DNA of 64,000 bases from an uncultured Gammaproteobacteria bacterium (GTDB taxonomy: Bacteria; Pseudomonadota; Gammaproteobacteria; Steroidobacterales; Foliamicaceae). Of this stretch, positions 51,974 to 62,877 are shown piece by piece. The first letter of the stretch is position 1; each line of letters starts with the position of its first letter. Location of the stretch: positions 248,001 to 312,000 of the forward strand of contig OX639965.1 of assembly GCA_951828235.1 (NCBI GenBank), written 5' to 3'. Below the pieces are notes generated by a model. That model did no database searches, was not told the DNA's origin, and saw only the letters and a program-made list of their open reading frames with translations. A program made the translations under genes and the position numbers.

Positions 51974-53853
51974 CAGCCGGCGGCGAGATCGCCCTTGTCT
52001 TCCAGCCAGGCGCGCCGGTCTGGAGCCCGTTTCTTGGCCAGCAGCATGTCCAGCACCGCAAAGGCGTCGTCTCCCGCACCCATCTCGAGCTTGATCAGGC
52101 GGCGGGTATCGGGCTCCATGGCGGTTTCGCGAAGCTGTTTCGCGCTCATTTCGCCCAGGCCCTTGAAGCGCGTGACCGACACCTTGCGCTTTCTGAACCG
52201 GCGCAGCATCGCGTCGCGCTCCTCGTCGCTCAGCGCGTAGTGGGTTTCCTTGCCGACGTCCAGGCGGTACAGCGGGGGCATGACCACGTAAACGTGGCCC
52301 TGGCGCACCAGCTCCGGGAAATGCCGCGCAAACAGCGCGCAGATGAGTGTGGCGATATGCCGGCCGTCCGAGTCGGCGTCGGCGAGAATGCAAACCTTCC
52401 GATAGCGCAGATTGCCCAGGTCGCTGTCGCCCGCCTCGATCCCGAGCGCGACGGCAATGTCATGGACCTCCTGTGACGAGTTCAGATCTGCCGAATCCAC
52501 TTCCCAGGTATTCAGGATCTTCCCGCGCAGCGGCAGTATGGCCTGGTATTCGCGGTGCCGGGCCTGGCGGGCCGAACCCCCGGCGGAATCTCCCTCCACC
52601 AGGAAAATCTCGCACTCCTCCGCCACCGTGCTCGCGCAGTCGGCCAGCTTGCCCGGCAGCGCCGGCCCGGAAACCGGCGAGCGCCGGGGTGTCTTGCGGG
52701 CGGCCTTGAGCCGCCGCTGGGCCGCCGCGATCGCCTGTCTGGCGATCCGTTCGCCCAGCTCCGAGTGCTGATTGAGCCACAGCGCCATGCGGCTGCGCAC
52801 GGCCTCGGCCACGAATCCCGCGCAGTCCCGCGACGCCAGCGACTCCTTCAGTTGCCCGGAGAACTGCGGTTCGGCGAGCTTCACCGAAAGCACGAAGTTC
52901 ACGCCGTCCCACACGTCCGGCGGGGAAATCTTCACATCCCGCGGCAGCAGCTTGTGAAATTCGCAGAACTCCCGCAGACCTTCGGTCAGTCCCGTTCGCA
53001 ATCCGTTGACGTGCGTGCCGTGACGCGGCGTGGGCACCAGGTTGACGTAGCTGTCCTCGATCCGCTTGGAACCGTCTTCCGCCCACTGGACAACGCAATC
53101 GAGCGTTCGTTCCTCGCCGTCTTCCTGAGAGAATCGTAGGGGCTCGTCGGGCAGCCATTCGCCCTCGCCCGAGTGTTCTCTCAGATATTGCGCGAGCCCG
53201 TCCTCGTAGCACCATTCAAGCTCGGCATCATCAGCTTCCTGAACGAGCTTGACGGTCAACCCGGGACACAGCAGCGCCTTGGCCTGCAGCACGCGCTTCA
53301 GCGACGGTACGTGAAAACTGACCCTTGAAAAATACCGCGGGTCCGGCCAGAACCGAATCCATGTGCCGGTGTTTTTCCGGGCGACGGTGCCGACTGCTTC
53401 GAGGGCGCGTTCGGTCTCTCCGCCGGCAAACTCCATGTGCCATTCGCGCCCACCGCGACGCACCCGAACTTTGAGGCGCTCCGACAGCGCGTTAACCACC
53501 GACACGCCTACGCCGTGAAGACCGCCGGAATAGCGGTATTGTCCACGCGAGAACTTGGCCCCGGCATGAAGGCGGGTCAGAATCAGCTCCACGCCGGTCA
53601 GCCCCGTTTCCTCGTGCGTGCCCACGGGCATTCCGCGGCCGTTGTCCTCCACAGCCAGCGAGCCGTCCTCGTGCATCGTCACTTCGATGCGATTGCAATC
53701 CTTGTCGGCCAGCGCCTCGTCGACGCTGTTGTCGATCACTTCATGGGCGAGGTAGTTCGGGCGCGCCGTATCGGTGAACATCCCCGGCCGGCGGCGAACA
53801 GGGTCAAGTCCGCTGAGGACTTCAATGTCGTCAGCGCGATAGGCGGCTTTCAT
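51973..53853 (-). CDS. parE: DNA topoisomerase IV subunit B
   Basis: 626 aa ATPase subunit of topoisomerase IV. The GHKL ATP site is present as [11 protein letters not shown] and [10 protein letters not shown], followed by [20 protein letters not shown]. The TOPRIM domain has [19 protein letters not shown] and the metal DADSDGRHI. The C-terminal [15 protein letters not shown] and [18 protein letters not shown] are standard. Gene order is parE then parC with a one-base overlap. The short open frame at 53858-53950 just upstream ends four bases before its start. It is a core chromosomal marker for this window. Confidence 0.95.
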   Translation of the reverse strand: MKAAYRADDIEVLSGLDPVRRRPGMFTDTARPNYLAHEVIDNSVDEALADKDCNRIEVTMHEDGSLAVEDNGRGMPVGTHEETGLTGVELILTRLHAGAKFSRGQYRYSGGLHGVGVSVVNALSERLKVRVRRGGREWHMEFAGGETERALEAVGTVARKNTGTWIRFWPDPRYFSRVSFHVPSLKRVLQAKALLCPGLTVKLVQEADDAELEWCYEDGLAQYLREHSGEGEWLPDEPLRFSQEDGEERTLDCVVQWAEDGSKRIEDSYVNLVPTPRHGTHVNGLRTGLTEGLREFCEFHKLLPRDVKISPPDVWDGVNFVLSVKLAEPQFSGQLKESLASRDCAGFVAEAVRSRMALWLNQHSELGERIARQAIAAAQRRLKAARKTPRRSPVSGPALPGKLADCASTVAEECEIFLVEGDSAGGSARQARHREYQAILPLRGKILNTWEVDSADLNSSQEVHDIAVALGIEAGDSDLGNLRYRKVCILADADSDGRHIATLICALFARHFPELVRQGHVYVVMPPLYRLDVGKETHYALSDEERDAMLRRFRKRKVSVTRFKGLGEMSAKQLRETAMEPDTRRLIKLEMGAGDDAFAVLDMLLAKKRAPDRRAWLEDKGDLAAG

Positions 53854-53857
53854 GCCG

Positions 53858-53950
53858 TTAGACCTGGAAATCCTTCAGTAAGGTCAGTCGGATGGAATCG
53901 GGAAACTCGATTCGACAATTGTAGCGCGGATGGTCCACGCGCACGGCCAA
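53858..53950 (-). pseudogene. Short coding-like fragment upstream of parE
   Basis: A 30-codon open frame without ATG (TTG 53950 or GTG 53944 as possible starts). It reads VRVDHPRYNCRIEFPDSIRL then TLLKDFQV before a TAA. The frame is open further upstream to a stop at 54005-54007. The residue mix looks protein-like and hints at the last part of a lost gene or at a tiny gene. Nothing else in the 201-bp gap between parE and katG is recognised. Confidence 0.25.
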
Positions 53951-54054
53951 CTGCTCCTCCGGGAAGTATCTGATGACTGAGGCCCTAGAGTCTCTGGCTA
54001 CACCTCACTTGCTCGCATGCACACGAGACGAGTGCTACGCCAACGTCGCCGGGA

Positions 54055-56259
<2,205 letters not shown>

Positions 56260-56428
56260 GCCTCAATCGTCACCGGTTGAAGACCCGCAGGTTCATACGG
56301 CGCCGGCATCGGAAGGGGGATGCACAGATCGACGCGCATGCCGGAGCGCTTGTGGGGGTTCGTGTGAATAAGTACCCTCGCTGCCTCAACATCCGCACGA
56401 ACGCAAATGCGACAAGGAGACGATCTTC

Positions 56429-56863
56429 ATGGCTGTGAATTTCATTCCCGAGGGCTACCACTCGGTAACGCCGTACATGGTTGTCGGAAACGTCGACGAG
56501 CTCGTTGATTTCCTTGCGGCCGCATTCGGCGCCGAAGAAAAGGAACGGGTCCCCAACCAGGACGGCAAGACCGGCCATGCGGAGGTCCTGATCGGCGATT
56601 CCTACGTGATGATGGGCCGCGCGCAGGACGATTTCCCGCCGCAGCCCTGCATGCTCTACATTTACTTACCGGACACGGACGCCGCCTACGCGCAGGCGCT
56701 CGAGGCAGGGGCGAAATCCGTGCAGGAGCCTCAGGACATGTTCTACGGCGACCGCAACGCCATTGTGACGGACCCCACCGGCAACACCTGGTGCATCGCA
56801 ACGCACCAGGAAACCCTGTCACCGGAAGAGCTGGCGAAACGGGCCGGGGAAAACATGCGCTAG
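56429..56863 (+). CDS. VOC-family (PhnB/glyoxalase-like) protein
   Basis: 144 aa vicinal-oxygen-chelate fold protein of the PhnB/YdeM-like group. The N-terminal FIPEGYHSVTPYMVV, then VDFLAAAFGAEEKER, the repeat-like second half with LYIYLPDTDAAYAQALEAGAK and FYGDRNAIVTDPTGNTWCIATH are typical. A good site (AAGGAGAC) precedes ATG 56429. Members bind a metal with two beta-alpha-beta-beta-beta modules; function varies (glyoxalase, antibiotic binding, decarboxylases), and none can be chosen here. It lies on the opposite strand from katG with a 241-bp divergent gap. Confidence 0.87.
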   Translation: MAVNFIPEGYHSVTPYMVVGNVDELVDFLAAAFGAEEKERVPNQDGKTGHAEVLIGDSYVMMGRAQDDFPPQPCMLYIYLPDTDAAYAQALEAGAKSVQEPQDMFYGDRNAIVTDPTGNTWCIATHQETLSPEELAKRAGENMR

Positions 56864-56864
56864 A

Positions 56865-56889
56865 CCGGGAACGAGGGCGTCCCGCCCGC
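56865..56889 (+). repeat. Dispersed 25-bp palindromic element, copy 2
   Basis: Identical over 25 bp to 24742-24766 and also intergenic, directly after the stop codon of the VOC gene. The hairpin core GGGCG-TCC-CGCCC is retained. Confidence 0.75.
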
Positions 56890-56934
56890 AAACCCTTTAC
56901 CCGGCTAAAATGCTAACGTGGAGGTCAAGCCCGA

Positions 56935-57216
56935 ATGAGTGAAGAGAAACCGGACGAGGGCGTTCAGGGCCTGGAGCAAGCGCTGAAAGACCTGGAACAG
57001 ATCGTCGTCAACCTGGAGAAGGGCGACCTGCCCCTGGCCGAGGCGATCAGGCAGTTCGAGCGCGGCGTGGAATTGACGCGGCGCTGTCAGGAAGTGCTCA
57101 AGGAAGCCGAACAAAAAGTCCAGGTTCTAAGCGAAGGAATGCTCGAAGATGTAGACCCGCTGACGCTCAGGAAACCGGGCGGCGAAAACGGCGGAGGCGG
57201 ATCACTCCCTCTCTGA
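56935..57216 (+). CDS. xseB: Exodeoxyribonuclease VII small subunit
   Basis: 93 aa. The core LEQALKDLEQIVVNLEKGDLPLAEAIRQFERGVELTRRCQEVL fits XseB, which binds XseA to form exonuclease VII. The last ~15 residues (GGENGGGGSLPL) are not conserved. GGAGG lies ten bases before ATG 56935. The usual following gene, ispA, is absent; instead the dipeptidase runs on the opposite strand, and the two 3' ends overlap by 15 bp. The family is housekeeping. Confidence 0.92.
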   Translation: MSEEKPDEGVQGLEQALKDLEQIVVNLEKGDLPLAEAIRQFERGVELTRRCQEVLKEAEQKVQVLSEGMLEDVDPLTLRKPGGENGGGGSLPL

Positions 57217-58458
57217 GCCGGCCGCGACCGCCTCGACAGCTTCCATTACCCGCAGCAGGTTCCCGCCCCAGAGCCTGGCGATCTCCTCTTCGGAGTAACC
57301 GCGCCGCACCAGTTCAACCGTTACGTTCAGCGTCTCGCCGGCGTTGTCCCAGCCCTCGATCCCGCCGCCGCCGTTAAAGTCGGACGAGATCCCCACGTGG
57401 TCGATCCCGATCAGCCCGACCGCATAGTCGATGTGATCGGCGAGATGCTTCACCGTCGCACGGGGCGGCATCCGGATAATTTCACCAAGGCGCGAGTAGT
57501 AGGTTTCACGCTGTTCGGCGGGCATACGGGCAAAGTCAGAGGCATTCCTGAGATTCATGTCCCGGTAGAGAGCGCCCATGGCCGCGGTCTTCTCCGGCGG
57601 AGTGGCGCGAAGGTACGAATCGAAGGCCACGATCTGCACCACGCCGCCCTTGTCCCGCATCGCCAGGAGCGCTTCATCACTCAGGTTGCGCGCATGCGGG
57701 AAGGCGCCCTTGGCGGCCGAGTGCGAGGCGATCACCGGCGCCTCGGACGCTTCGATCGCATCCATCGCCGTGGCTTCGGAGGAATGGGATATGTCCACCA
57801 TCATTCCCAACTCGTTGGCGCGCCGGATCACCGCGCGGCCGAACTCGCTCAATCCGCCATGTTCGGCCCCGGAATCGTCCAGCGCCAGGTTGGGGACGGC
57901 GGAATCGCCGATGTCGTTGTGGCCGTTGTGCAGCAGTCCCAGGTAGCGCGCACCGAACCCGAACTGGACGTCCAGCAGGTCCAGGTTGCGGCCGATGGAA
58001 AAACCATTCTCGATACCGATAAGGGCAACGCGGCGACCCTCGGCGTTAATGCGGCGTACGTCCGCGGCGGTCAGCGCCAGTCCGATCCGGTCCGGGTAGT
58101 CAATATCGGTCATCTTGCGGATAGCGGAGTACTTGACGAAAGCGTCGGCCAGGGCGCGCGCATAGTTTGCCGGCGTGCGTTCCCGTTGCATTACGAAAAT
58201 GATGAAGAACGCCGCATCCAGGCCGCCGCTTTCCATCCCCGGGAGATCGACCTGCTGGCCGGGCGGTCTGGCCTGCGCCGGATCGTAGGCTTCGGTGCCG
58301 AAATCGGGCGGGATGTCCACGTGGGTGTCGATCGTGATGATCCGCTCATGGATGGCCCTGGCGCTGGCCAGAAGTTCGTCCCCGGTTGCCGCACTTGCCA
58401 TACAGGCTGTCAATACTCCCGAAAGAACAGCCGCAAGCCGGGCGCTCGCGTCCCTCAT
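57202..58458 (-). CDS. Secreted membrane-dipeptidase-like M19 zinc peptidase
   Basis: 418 aa M19 family dipeptidase. The start at ATG 58458 gives a signal peptide (ARLAAVLSGVLTACMASAATG). Zinc ligands can be placed in ITIDTHVDIPPDF, GIENGFSIG (Glu), LLHNGHNDIGDS, MVDISHSSEATAM and PVIASHSAAKG; IGIDHVGISSDFNGGGGIEG holds the last Asp. The enzyme cleaves dipeptides, including D-amino-acid-containing ones, or acts as a lactonase/beta-lactam hydrolase. It is divergent from a TonB receptor gene, so a role in trimming an imported peptide or amide ligand is possible. Confidence 0.92.
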   Translation of the reverse strand: MRDASARLAAVLSGVLTACMASAATGDELLASARAIHERIITIDTHVDIPPDFGTEAYDPAQARPPGQQVDLPGMESGGLDAAFFIIFVMQRERTPANYARALADAFVKYSAIRKMTDIDYPDRIGLALTAADVRRINAEGRRVALIGIENGFSIGRNLDLLDVQFGFGARYLGLLHNGHNDIGDSAVPNLALDDSGAEHGGLSEFGRAVIRRANELGMMVDISHSSEATAMDAIEASEAPVIASHSAAKGAFPHARNLSDEALLAMRDKGGVVQIVAFDSYLRATPPEKTAAMGALYRDMNLRNASDFARMPAEQRETYYSRLGEIIRMPPRATVKHLADHIDYAVGLIGIDHVGISSDFNGGGGIEGWDNAGETLNVTVELVRRGYSEEEIARLWGGNLLRVMEAVEAVAAGSERE

Positions 58459-58625
58459 CAAGGTTGCCTCATCATTCCGAACAACGGTCGCCGGAAGGAT
58501 ACCGCAACCTGCCGCCATGCGATCCGCATGCCATCGGCGGCCTGAATCTGCGATTGCTTCCGCCGCCGGAAATGTTGTTGTACCATTTGCGAGGTTTCTT
58601 GTTGAAATTATGTCGGGGGGTCGCT

Positions 58626-61331
58626 ATGAAGCGCGCAGTGCTCTCAACTTTTCCAGCCGCTATCTTTCTGTCGGCTTTCCTTGCCGCCGGCCCGGTGGCC
58701 GCCCAGGATGAAGACTCGGAAGAACAGGCTTCCGCGGGCGTAATTGATGAAATCGTGGTGCTTGGAACGCGCCGCCAGGAAGGACGGTCGGCGACAGCTT
58801 CGCTGGTGCCGGTCGATTACATCGGCGGATACGATCTGGGCAGTCAGGGACCGACCGACATGGACGCTCTGCTCTCGGCCTTGGTGCCTTCGTACAACGT
58901 GGATCAGCAGGCCATCAACGACGCGGCCACGCTGGTCCGGCCGGCGCGGCTGCGCGGGCTGCCTCCGGATTCAACCCTCGCCCTGGTCAATCGCAAGCGG
59001 CGGCATCGCGCCGCGGTCATCACCTTTCTCGGCAATGGCGTGGCCGACGGCTCGCAGGGACCTGATCTCTCCGCCATTCCGGCCATTGCGATCAAGAGCG
59101 TGGAAGTCCTGCGCGACGGAGCGGCGTCGCAATACGGTTCGGACGCCATCGCGGGGGTGATCAACTTCACACTCAGGGATGAGGCCGAGGGAAGCACAAT
59201 CGCCGCGAAATACGGAAGCTATTTTGAAGGCGATGGCACCGGCTTAAGCGTTGCGGCCAACTTTGGCCTTCCGCTGACCGCCGACGGTTTCGCAAATTTC
59301 AGCTTCGAGTACAAGCAGTCCGACCCCACCGACCGCTCGGTGCAGCGCAGTGACGCCCAGGGCCTGGTGGACGCAGGCAACCGGTACATCGAAGATCCGA
59401 ACTATCCGCATGTGTTCCATCCCAACGTCATGGTGTGGGGCGCGCCGGAATTCGAGTACGACTACAAGATGTTTGCCAATCTCGGGCTCGATCTGGGTAG
59501 CGGGCGCGAAGCCTATGCCTTCGGCAACTTCGCCAAGCGCAAGGTGGAAGGCGGGTTCTATTTCCGTAATCCGCACACCCGCACCGGCGTCTTCGCGGGC
59601 CCCGGCGCGACTGCAGACGGCAGAACCTATGTGACCCGGATTGTGGACGGCAGTCCCGTACGGTTCTGGGCGGACGACGTTGAGACCATGGTCCCGGAAG
59701 GCACGGTATTCGGCCCCAGCGTAAAGGTCGCCGATCTGTCGACCGGAGGCATCTGGGACGCCGATCCATGCCCACCCATTCGCATCAGCGGCAATGTGGC
59801 CAATCCCGACGACATCGCGGCGGTTGAGGCCAACCCCAATTGCTTCTCCTTCATTTCGGCGTTTCCCGGCGGCTTCGTTCCAAGGTTTGGAGGCATTTTG
59901 ACCGACTATTCCGCGGCTTTCGGGGTTCGCGGCGATCTGGTCGGTGACTGGGCGTTCGACGCCAGCGCCGTGTTCGGCGTGAACGATGTCGATTTCACGA
60001 TGCGCCACACCATCAACCCGCAACTGCTGGCCAAGCTGCCGCATGGCCAGAGAACGGAAATACCCATCAATTACTTCCCGGGCTCCTACACGCAAACCGA
60101 CTACACGGTGAACTTTGACGTCACCAGGAACATGGTGATCGGCGGGCGGGACGCGCATCTCGCCTTGGGTGTCGAGCACCGCCGGGAGAAATTCAAGGTG
60201 GAAAGCGGCGGAGAAAACTCCTGGTTCCTCGATGACAGCCCCGGAGGGCTGGCCGAGCAGGGCTTCGGAATCGGCTCCAACGGGTTCACCGGGTTCGGGC
60301 CGCGGCTGGCTGGCGAGTTCGGCCGCAGCAGCTACGCAGCCTACGCGGACGTGGAACTCAATGTCAGTGACACTTTCACTTTTCAGGTGGCCGGTCGCTA
60401 CGAGGACCATGCCGATATCGGCAACACCTTCGACGGCAAGGTGGCGGGCCGGTTTGATATCAGCGACACCGTTGCCCTGCGTGCGGCGGCCAGCACCGGC
60501 TTCCGCGCGCCGACAGTGGGCCAGGCGAATATCCTGAACGTTACCACGGCATTCACCGGCGGCGTGCTGGCCGATGAGGCCACCCTGCCTCCCACCCACC
60601 CGGCAGCCGCCATCGTGGGCGCCCAGCCGCTCACGCCGGAAGAGGCCGTAAACCTCACCATAGGCGCGGTAATCCAGTTGGACGCTCTCGACATTACGGT
60701 GGACTATTTCCACATTGAGGTCGAGGACAGGATCGCAAGAAGTTCAGAGAAAATCCTCACGCCGGCCAACATTCAACAGCTGTTGGCTGCGGGGGTTGCC
60801 GATGCCCAGGCCTTTACCGCCGTGCGTTTCTACACCAACAACTTCACTACCACCACCCAGGGCATCGACGTGGTCGGCACCTATCCCCTGTACCTGGGAA
60901 CAGGGGAGAGCAATCTGAGCCTCGCGTTCAACGCGATCGACACCTCGGTGGATGAGCGCGACCCGGCCGTGATCAACGACAAACGGGTCATTCAACTGGA
61001 GGACAACACGCCGTCGACGCGCTTTACGCTTTCCTTCAACCATGCGCAAGGCCCCTGGGACCTGCTCGCCCGCGTGCGCTACTACGGGGACTATTCCGAG
61101 TTCACGCTCGATGACGGCAGTAACTTCCTCGAAGTGGACCCGAGTACCGTCCTGGATATCGAGGTTGGCTACCAGTTCAATGACTCTGTGAGTTTGATCG
61201 TAGGCGCGCAAAACCTGCTCGATGAGTATCCCGAGGAACGGTCCAATACTTCCGGGCTCATCTGGCCGGACACCTCGCCTTTCGGGTTCAACGGCGGTTA
61301 CTACTACCTGAGAGCCATCTGGGACTTCTAG
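58626..61331 (+). CDS. TonB-dependent outer-membrane receptor (large)
   Basis: 901 aa receptor. ATG 58626 follows GGGGGTCGCT and gives a signal peptide ending near VAAQ (about residue 28). The TonB-box-like segment is VIDEIVVLGTRRQEGR. The plug has LVNRKRRHRAAVITFLGNG, with the GSQGPDLSAIPAIAI and RDGAASQYGSDAIAGVINF pattern of the proteobacterial siderophore/B12-like plug group. The barrel ends with YYLRAIWDF. Longer frames upstream to 58386 lack a signal peptide. It is divergent from the dipeptidase, sharing a 167-bp region, and convergent with the M24 gene via a strong hairpin. Confidence 0.93.
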   Translation: MKRAVLSTFPAAIFLSAFLAAGPVAAQDEDSEEQASAGVIDEIVVLGTRRQEGRSATASLVPVDYIGGYDLGSQGPTDMDALLSALVPSYNVDQQAINDAATLVRPARLRGLPPDSTLALVNRKRRHRAAVITFLGNGVADGSQGPDLSAIPAIAIKSVEVLRDGAASQYGSDAIAGVINFTLRDEAEGSTIAAKYGSYFEGDGTGLSVAANFGLPLTADGFANFSFEYKQSDPTDRSVQRSDAQGLVDAGNRYIEDPNYPHVFHPNVMVWGAPEFEYDYKMFANLGLDLGSGREAYAFGNFAKRKVEGGFYFRNPHTRTGVFAGPGATADGRTYVTRIVDGSPVRFWADDVETMVPEGTVFGPSVKVADLSTGGIWDADPCPPIRISGNVANPDDIAAVEANPNCFSFISAFPGGFVPRFGGILTDYSAAFGVRGDLVGDWAFDASAVFGVNDVDFTMRHTINPQLLAKLPHGQRTEIPINYFPGSYTQTDYTVNFDVTRNMVIGGRDAHLALGVEHRREKFKVESGGENSWFLDDSPGGLAEQGFGIGSNGFTGFGPRLAGEFGRSSYAAYADVELNVSDTFTFQVAGRYEDHADIGNTFDGKVAGRFDISDTVALRAAASTGFRAPTVGQANILNVTTAFTGGVLADEATLPPTHPAAAIVGAQPLTPEEAVNLTIGAVIQLDALDITVDYFHIEVEDRIARSSEKILTPANIQQLLAAGVADAQAFTAVRFYTNNFTTTTQGIDVVGTYPLYLGTGESNLSLAFNAIDTSVDERDPAVINDKRVIQLEDNTPSTRFTLSFNHAQGPWDLLARVRYYGDYSEFTLDDGSNFLEVDPSTVLDIEVGYQFNDSVSLIVGAQNLLDEYPEERSNTSGLIWPDTSPFGFNGGYYYLRAIWDF

Positions 61332-61347
61332 TCCCTGAGGCACTCCG

Positions 61348-61387
61348 TACGCTCACCGGCGCGCATGAAGTCGCGCCTGTGAGCGTA
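61348..61387. terminator. Long bidirectional hairpin terminator
   Basis: TACGCTCAC (61348-61356) pairs with GTGAGCGTA (61379-61387), a C/T mismatch follows, then GGCGCG (61358-61363) pairs with CGCGCC (61372-61377), with an eight-base loop. Fifteen base pairs in total sit between the convergent ends of the TonB receptor and the M24 gene, as expected for a shared terminator. There is no T-run. Confidence 0.75.
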
Positions 61388-61388
61388 T

Positions 61389-62822
61389 CTAGACAACAAT
61401 CACGCGGTCGCCCGTGTCGTTGATCTGAACGCCGCCGTCGGCGGTGATCAGCGTAAGATCCTCCAGGTGGGCGGAGCCGCCCAGTCCCACGTTGCGTACC
61501 GGGCAGTCCACGCTGATGATCATGTTCTCGGCCAGCACTACGTCTTCCTTGACGTAAAAGGGACTGTCGGCGCGCCCGGGGTCGTCGGTGTGCATCAGTC
61601 CCACGCTGTGCGGCGTGAACGCCACGTCGAGGTCATAGCCGCCTTTCTTGAGGGCTTCGACGCCGATGGCGCGAATCTCCGAGTAGCGCAATCCGGGCCT
61701 TAGGGCTTCCATGATCGCGTCCCAGCCCAGCGCGATCGCGTCGGTGGCGTATTTCATCGAGCGCGAGGGTTCGCCCAGGAATACCGTACGGCCGTAGTCG
61801 CCGTGGTAATGAAAGCCGTGGCTCACGCAGTCGATCTGAAACGCCTGTCCGTCCCGGAACTCGCCGTCGCCGGTCTCCGCGCCGATCGTGTCCACCTGCA
61901 TGAACACCCCCAGGTTGCCGCGTTTCGCGGCCTCCGAGTAAAACGCCGCGCGCAGTTCCTGGTACGTGGCCCCGGCGCGCGCCGCTTTCGCTGCCGCGAG
62001 CGCGGCCTCGGCATTGGCCTGGGCTGAAAACGCCATCAGCTCGATTTCCCGCGGCGACTTGATCGCCCGGATCCGGCGCAAAGCCCGGTCGGCGTGAACC
62101 GGAATCGCGTCAAGGCCGGCAGTCTCGAATATCGCGTTTACGACCAGGTGGTCCACACCGATGCGTCCGCGGTCCAGGCCCATGCCCTTGACGGCGTTAA
62201 CCAGCGCCCAGCGCGCGTCGGCGCTGAGCTTCTGCCCCGACAGGGCGGCGTCCAGGGTGCTGCGGCGGTGCACTTCGATCTCCCGCAGCGCCACCTCGCC
62301 CTTGTCTTCGAAAATGTAGGCCGGGTTTGCCCGCGGCTCGCCGCCGTCGTTCGCGCGCCGTCCGTCCGCTTGCCGTCCCTTGCCGTCCTCCTTATGGCGT
62401 CTGTCCCAGCCGCTGAACAGCCAGGTCTGCAGCGGGAAATTGAAGTAACCGTCGGAGTAGGTGTAGTAGTAGATGAATTGCGCCATCACCAGGCCGGGCG
62501 CCTGGCGCTGATCTCTGGAGAGGAGCGCGTAGGCGGGAGCGGGATAGCCCATCTTGGCCAGCGATCCCCAGTGCCCCGTGAGATGGAAGACGTTGATCGG
62601 CTCTGCCAGGACCAGGCCGTCCAACTGCTCCTCTTCCATTACCCGGTAGGCCTGCTCCAGGTTCATCAGCGGCCCGGCCCGCACGCGTCCGACGCGCTCG
62701 GACAGGTTGTTCGGCGTCAGTTCCGTGGCGCCGGCGTTCGCTGGAGGCGCCAGCGCCGCTGTAGCGCCGGCCGCGCCGGCGGCGGCGATGCCGGTCTTCA
62801 GCATCTCGCGCCGAGTAATCAT
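61389..62822 (-). CDS. Tat-exported M24-family metallopeptidase-like protein
   Basis: 477 aa. It begins with a twin-arginine signal (ITRREMLKTGIAAAGAAGA, ending near NAGAT). The N-terminal creatinase-like domain is followed by the M24 pita-bread fold. Candidate metal ligands are the Asp pair in QIDCVSHGFHYHGDYGRT, His in FTPHSVGLMHTD, and Glu in AHLEDLTLIT; the fourth ligand, normally Glu, appears as Asp in ISVDCPV. The fold includes Xaa-Pro aminopeptidases and creatinase, and some members do not bind metal. It follows a TonB receptor on the same strand after 55 bp, so the two are likely co-transcribed, with the enzyme processing an imported peptide-like ligand in the periplasm. Confidence 0.82.
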   Translation of the reverse strand: MITRREMLKTGIAAAGAAGATAALAPPANAGATELTPNNLSERVGRVRAGPLMNLEQAYRVMEEEQLDGLVLAEPINVFHLTGHWGSLAKMGYPAPAYALLSRDQRQAPGLVMAQFIYYYTYSDGYFNFPLQTWLFSGWDRRHKEDGKGRQADGRRANDGGEPRANPAYIFEDKGEVALREIEVHRRSTLDAALSGQKLSADARWALVNAVKGMGLDRGRIGVDHLVVNAIFETAGLDAIPVHADRALRRIRAIKSPREIELMAFSAQANAEAALAAAKAARAGATYQELRAAFYSEAAKRGNLGVFMQVDTIGAETGDGEFRDGQAFQIDCVSHGFHYHGDYGRTVFLGEPSRSMKYATDAIALGWDAIMEALRPGLRYSEIRAIGVEALKKGGYDLDVAFTPHSVGLMHTDDPGRADSPFYVKEDVVLAENMIISVDCPVRNVGLGGSAHLEDLTLITADGGVQINDTGDRVIVV

Positions 62823-62877
62823 CCGATTACGGCTGACCGCTTATTCCAATTCTGCGGGACGGCAACGCCGGCTTTCT

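Noticed and set aside
50138..52240. 700-codon open frame opposite parC/parE
   Set aside because: It is the shadow of the topoisomerase genes in a GC-rich genome; no domain, no start context, and the residue mix (His/Arg/Gln-rich) is typical of antisense frames.
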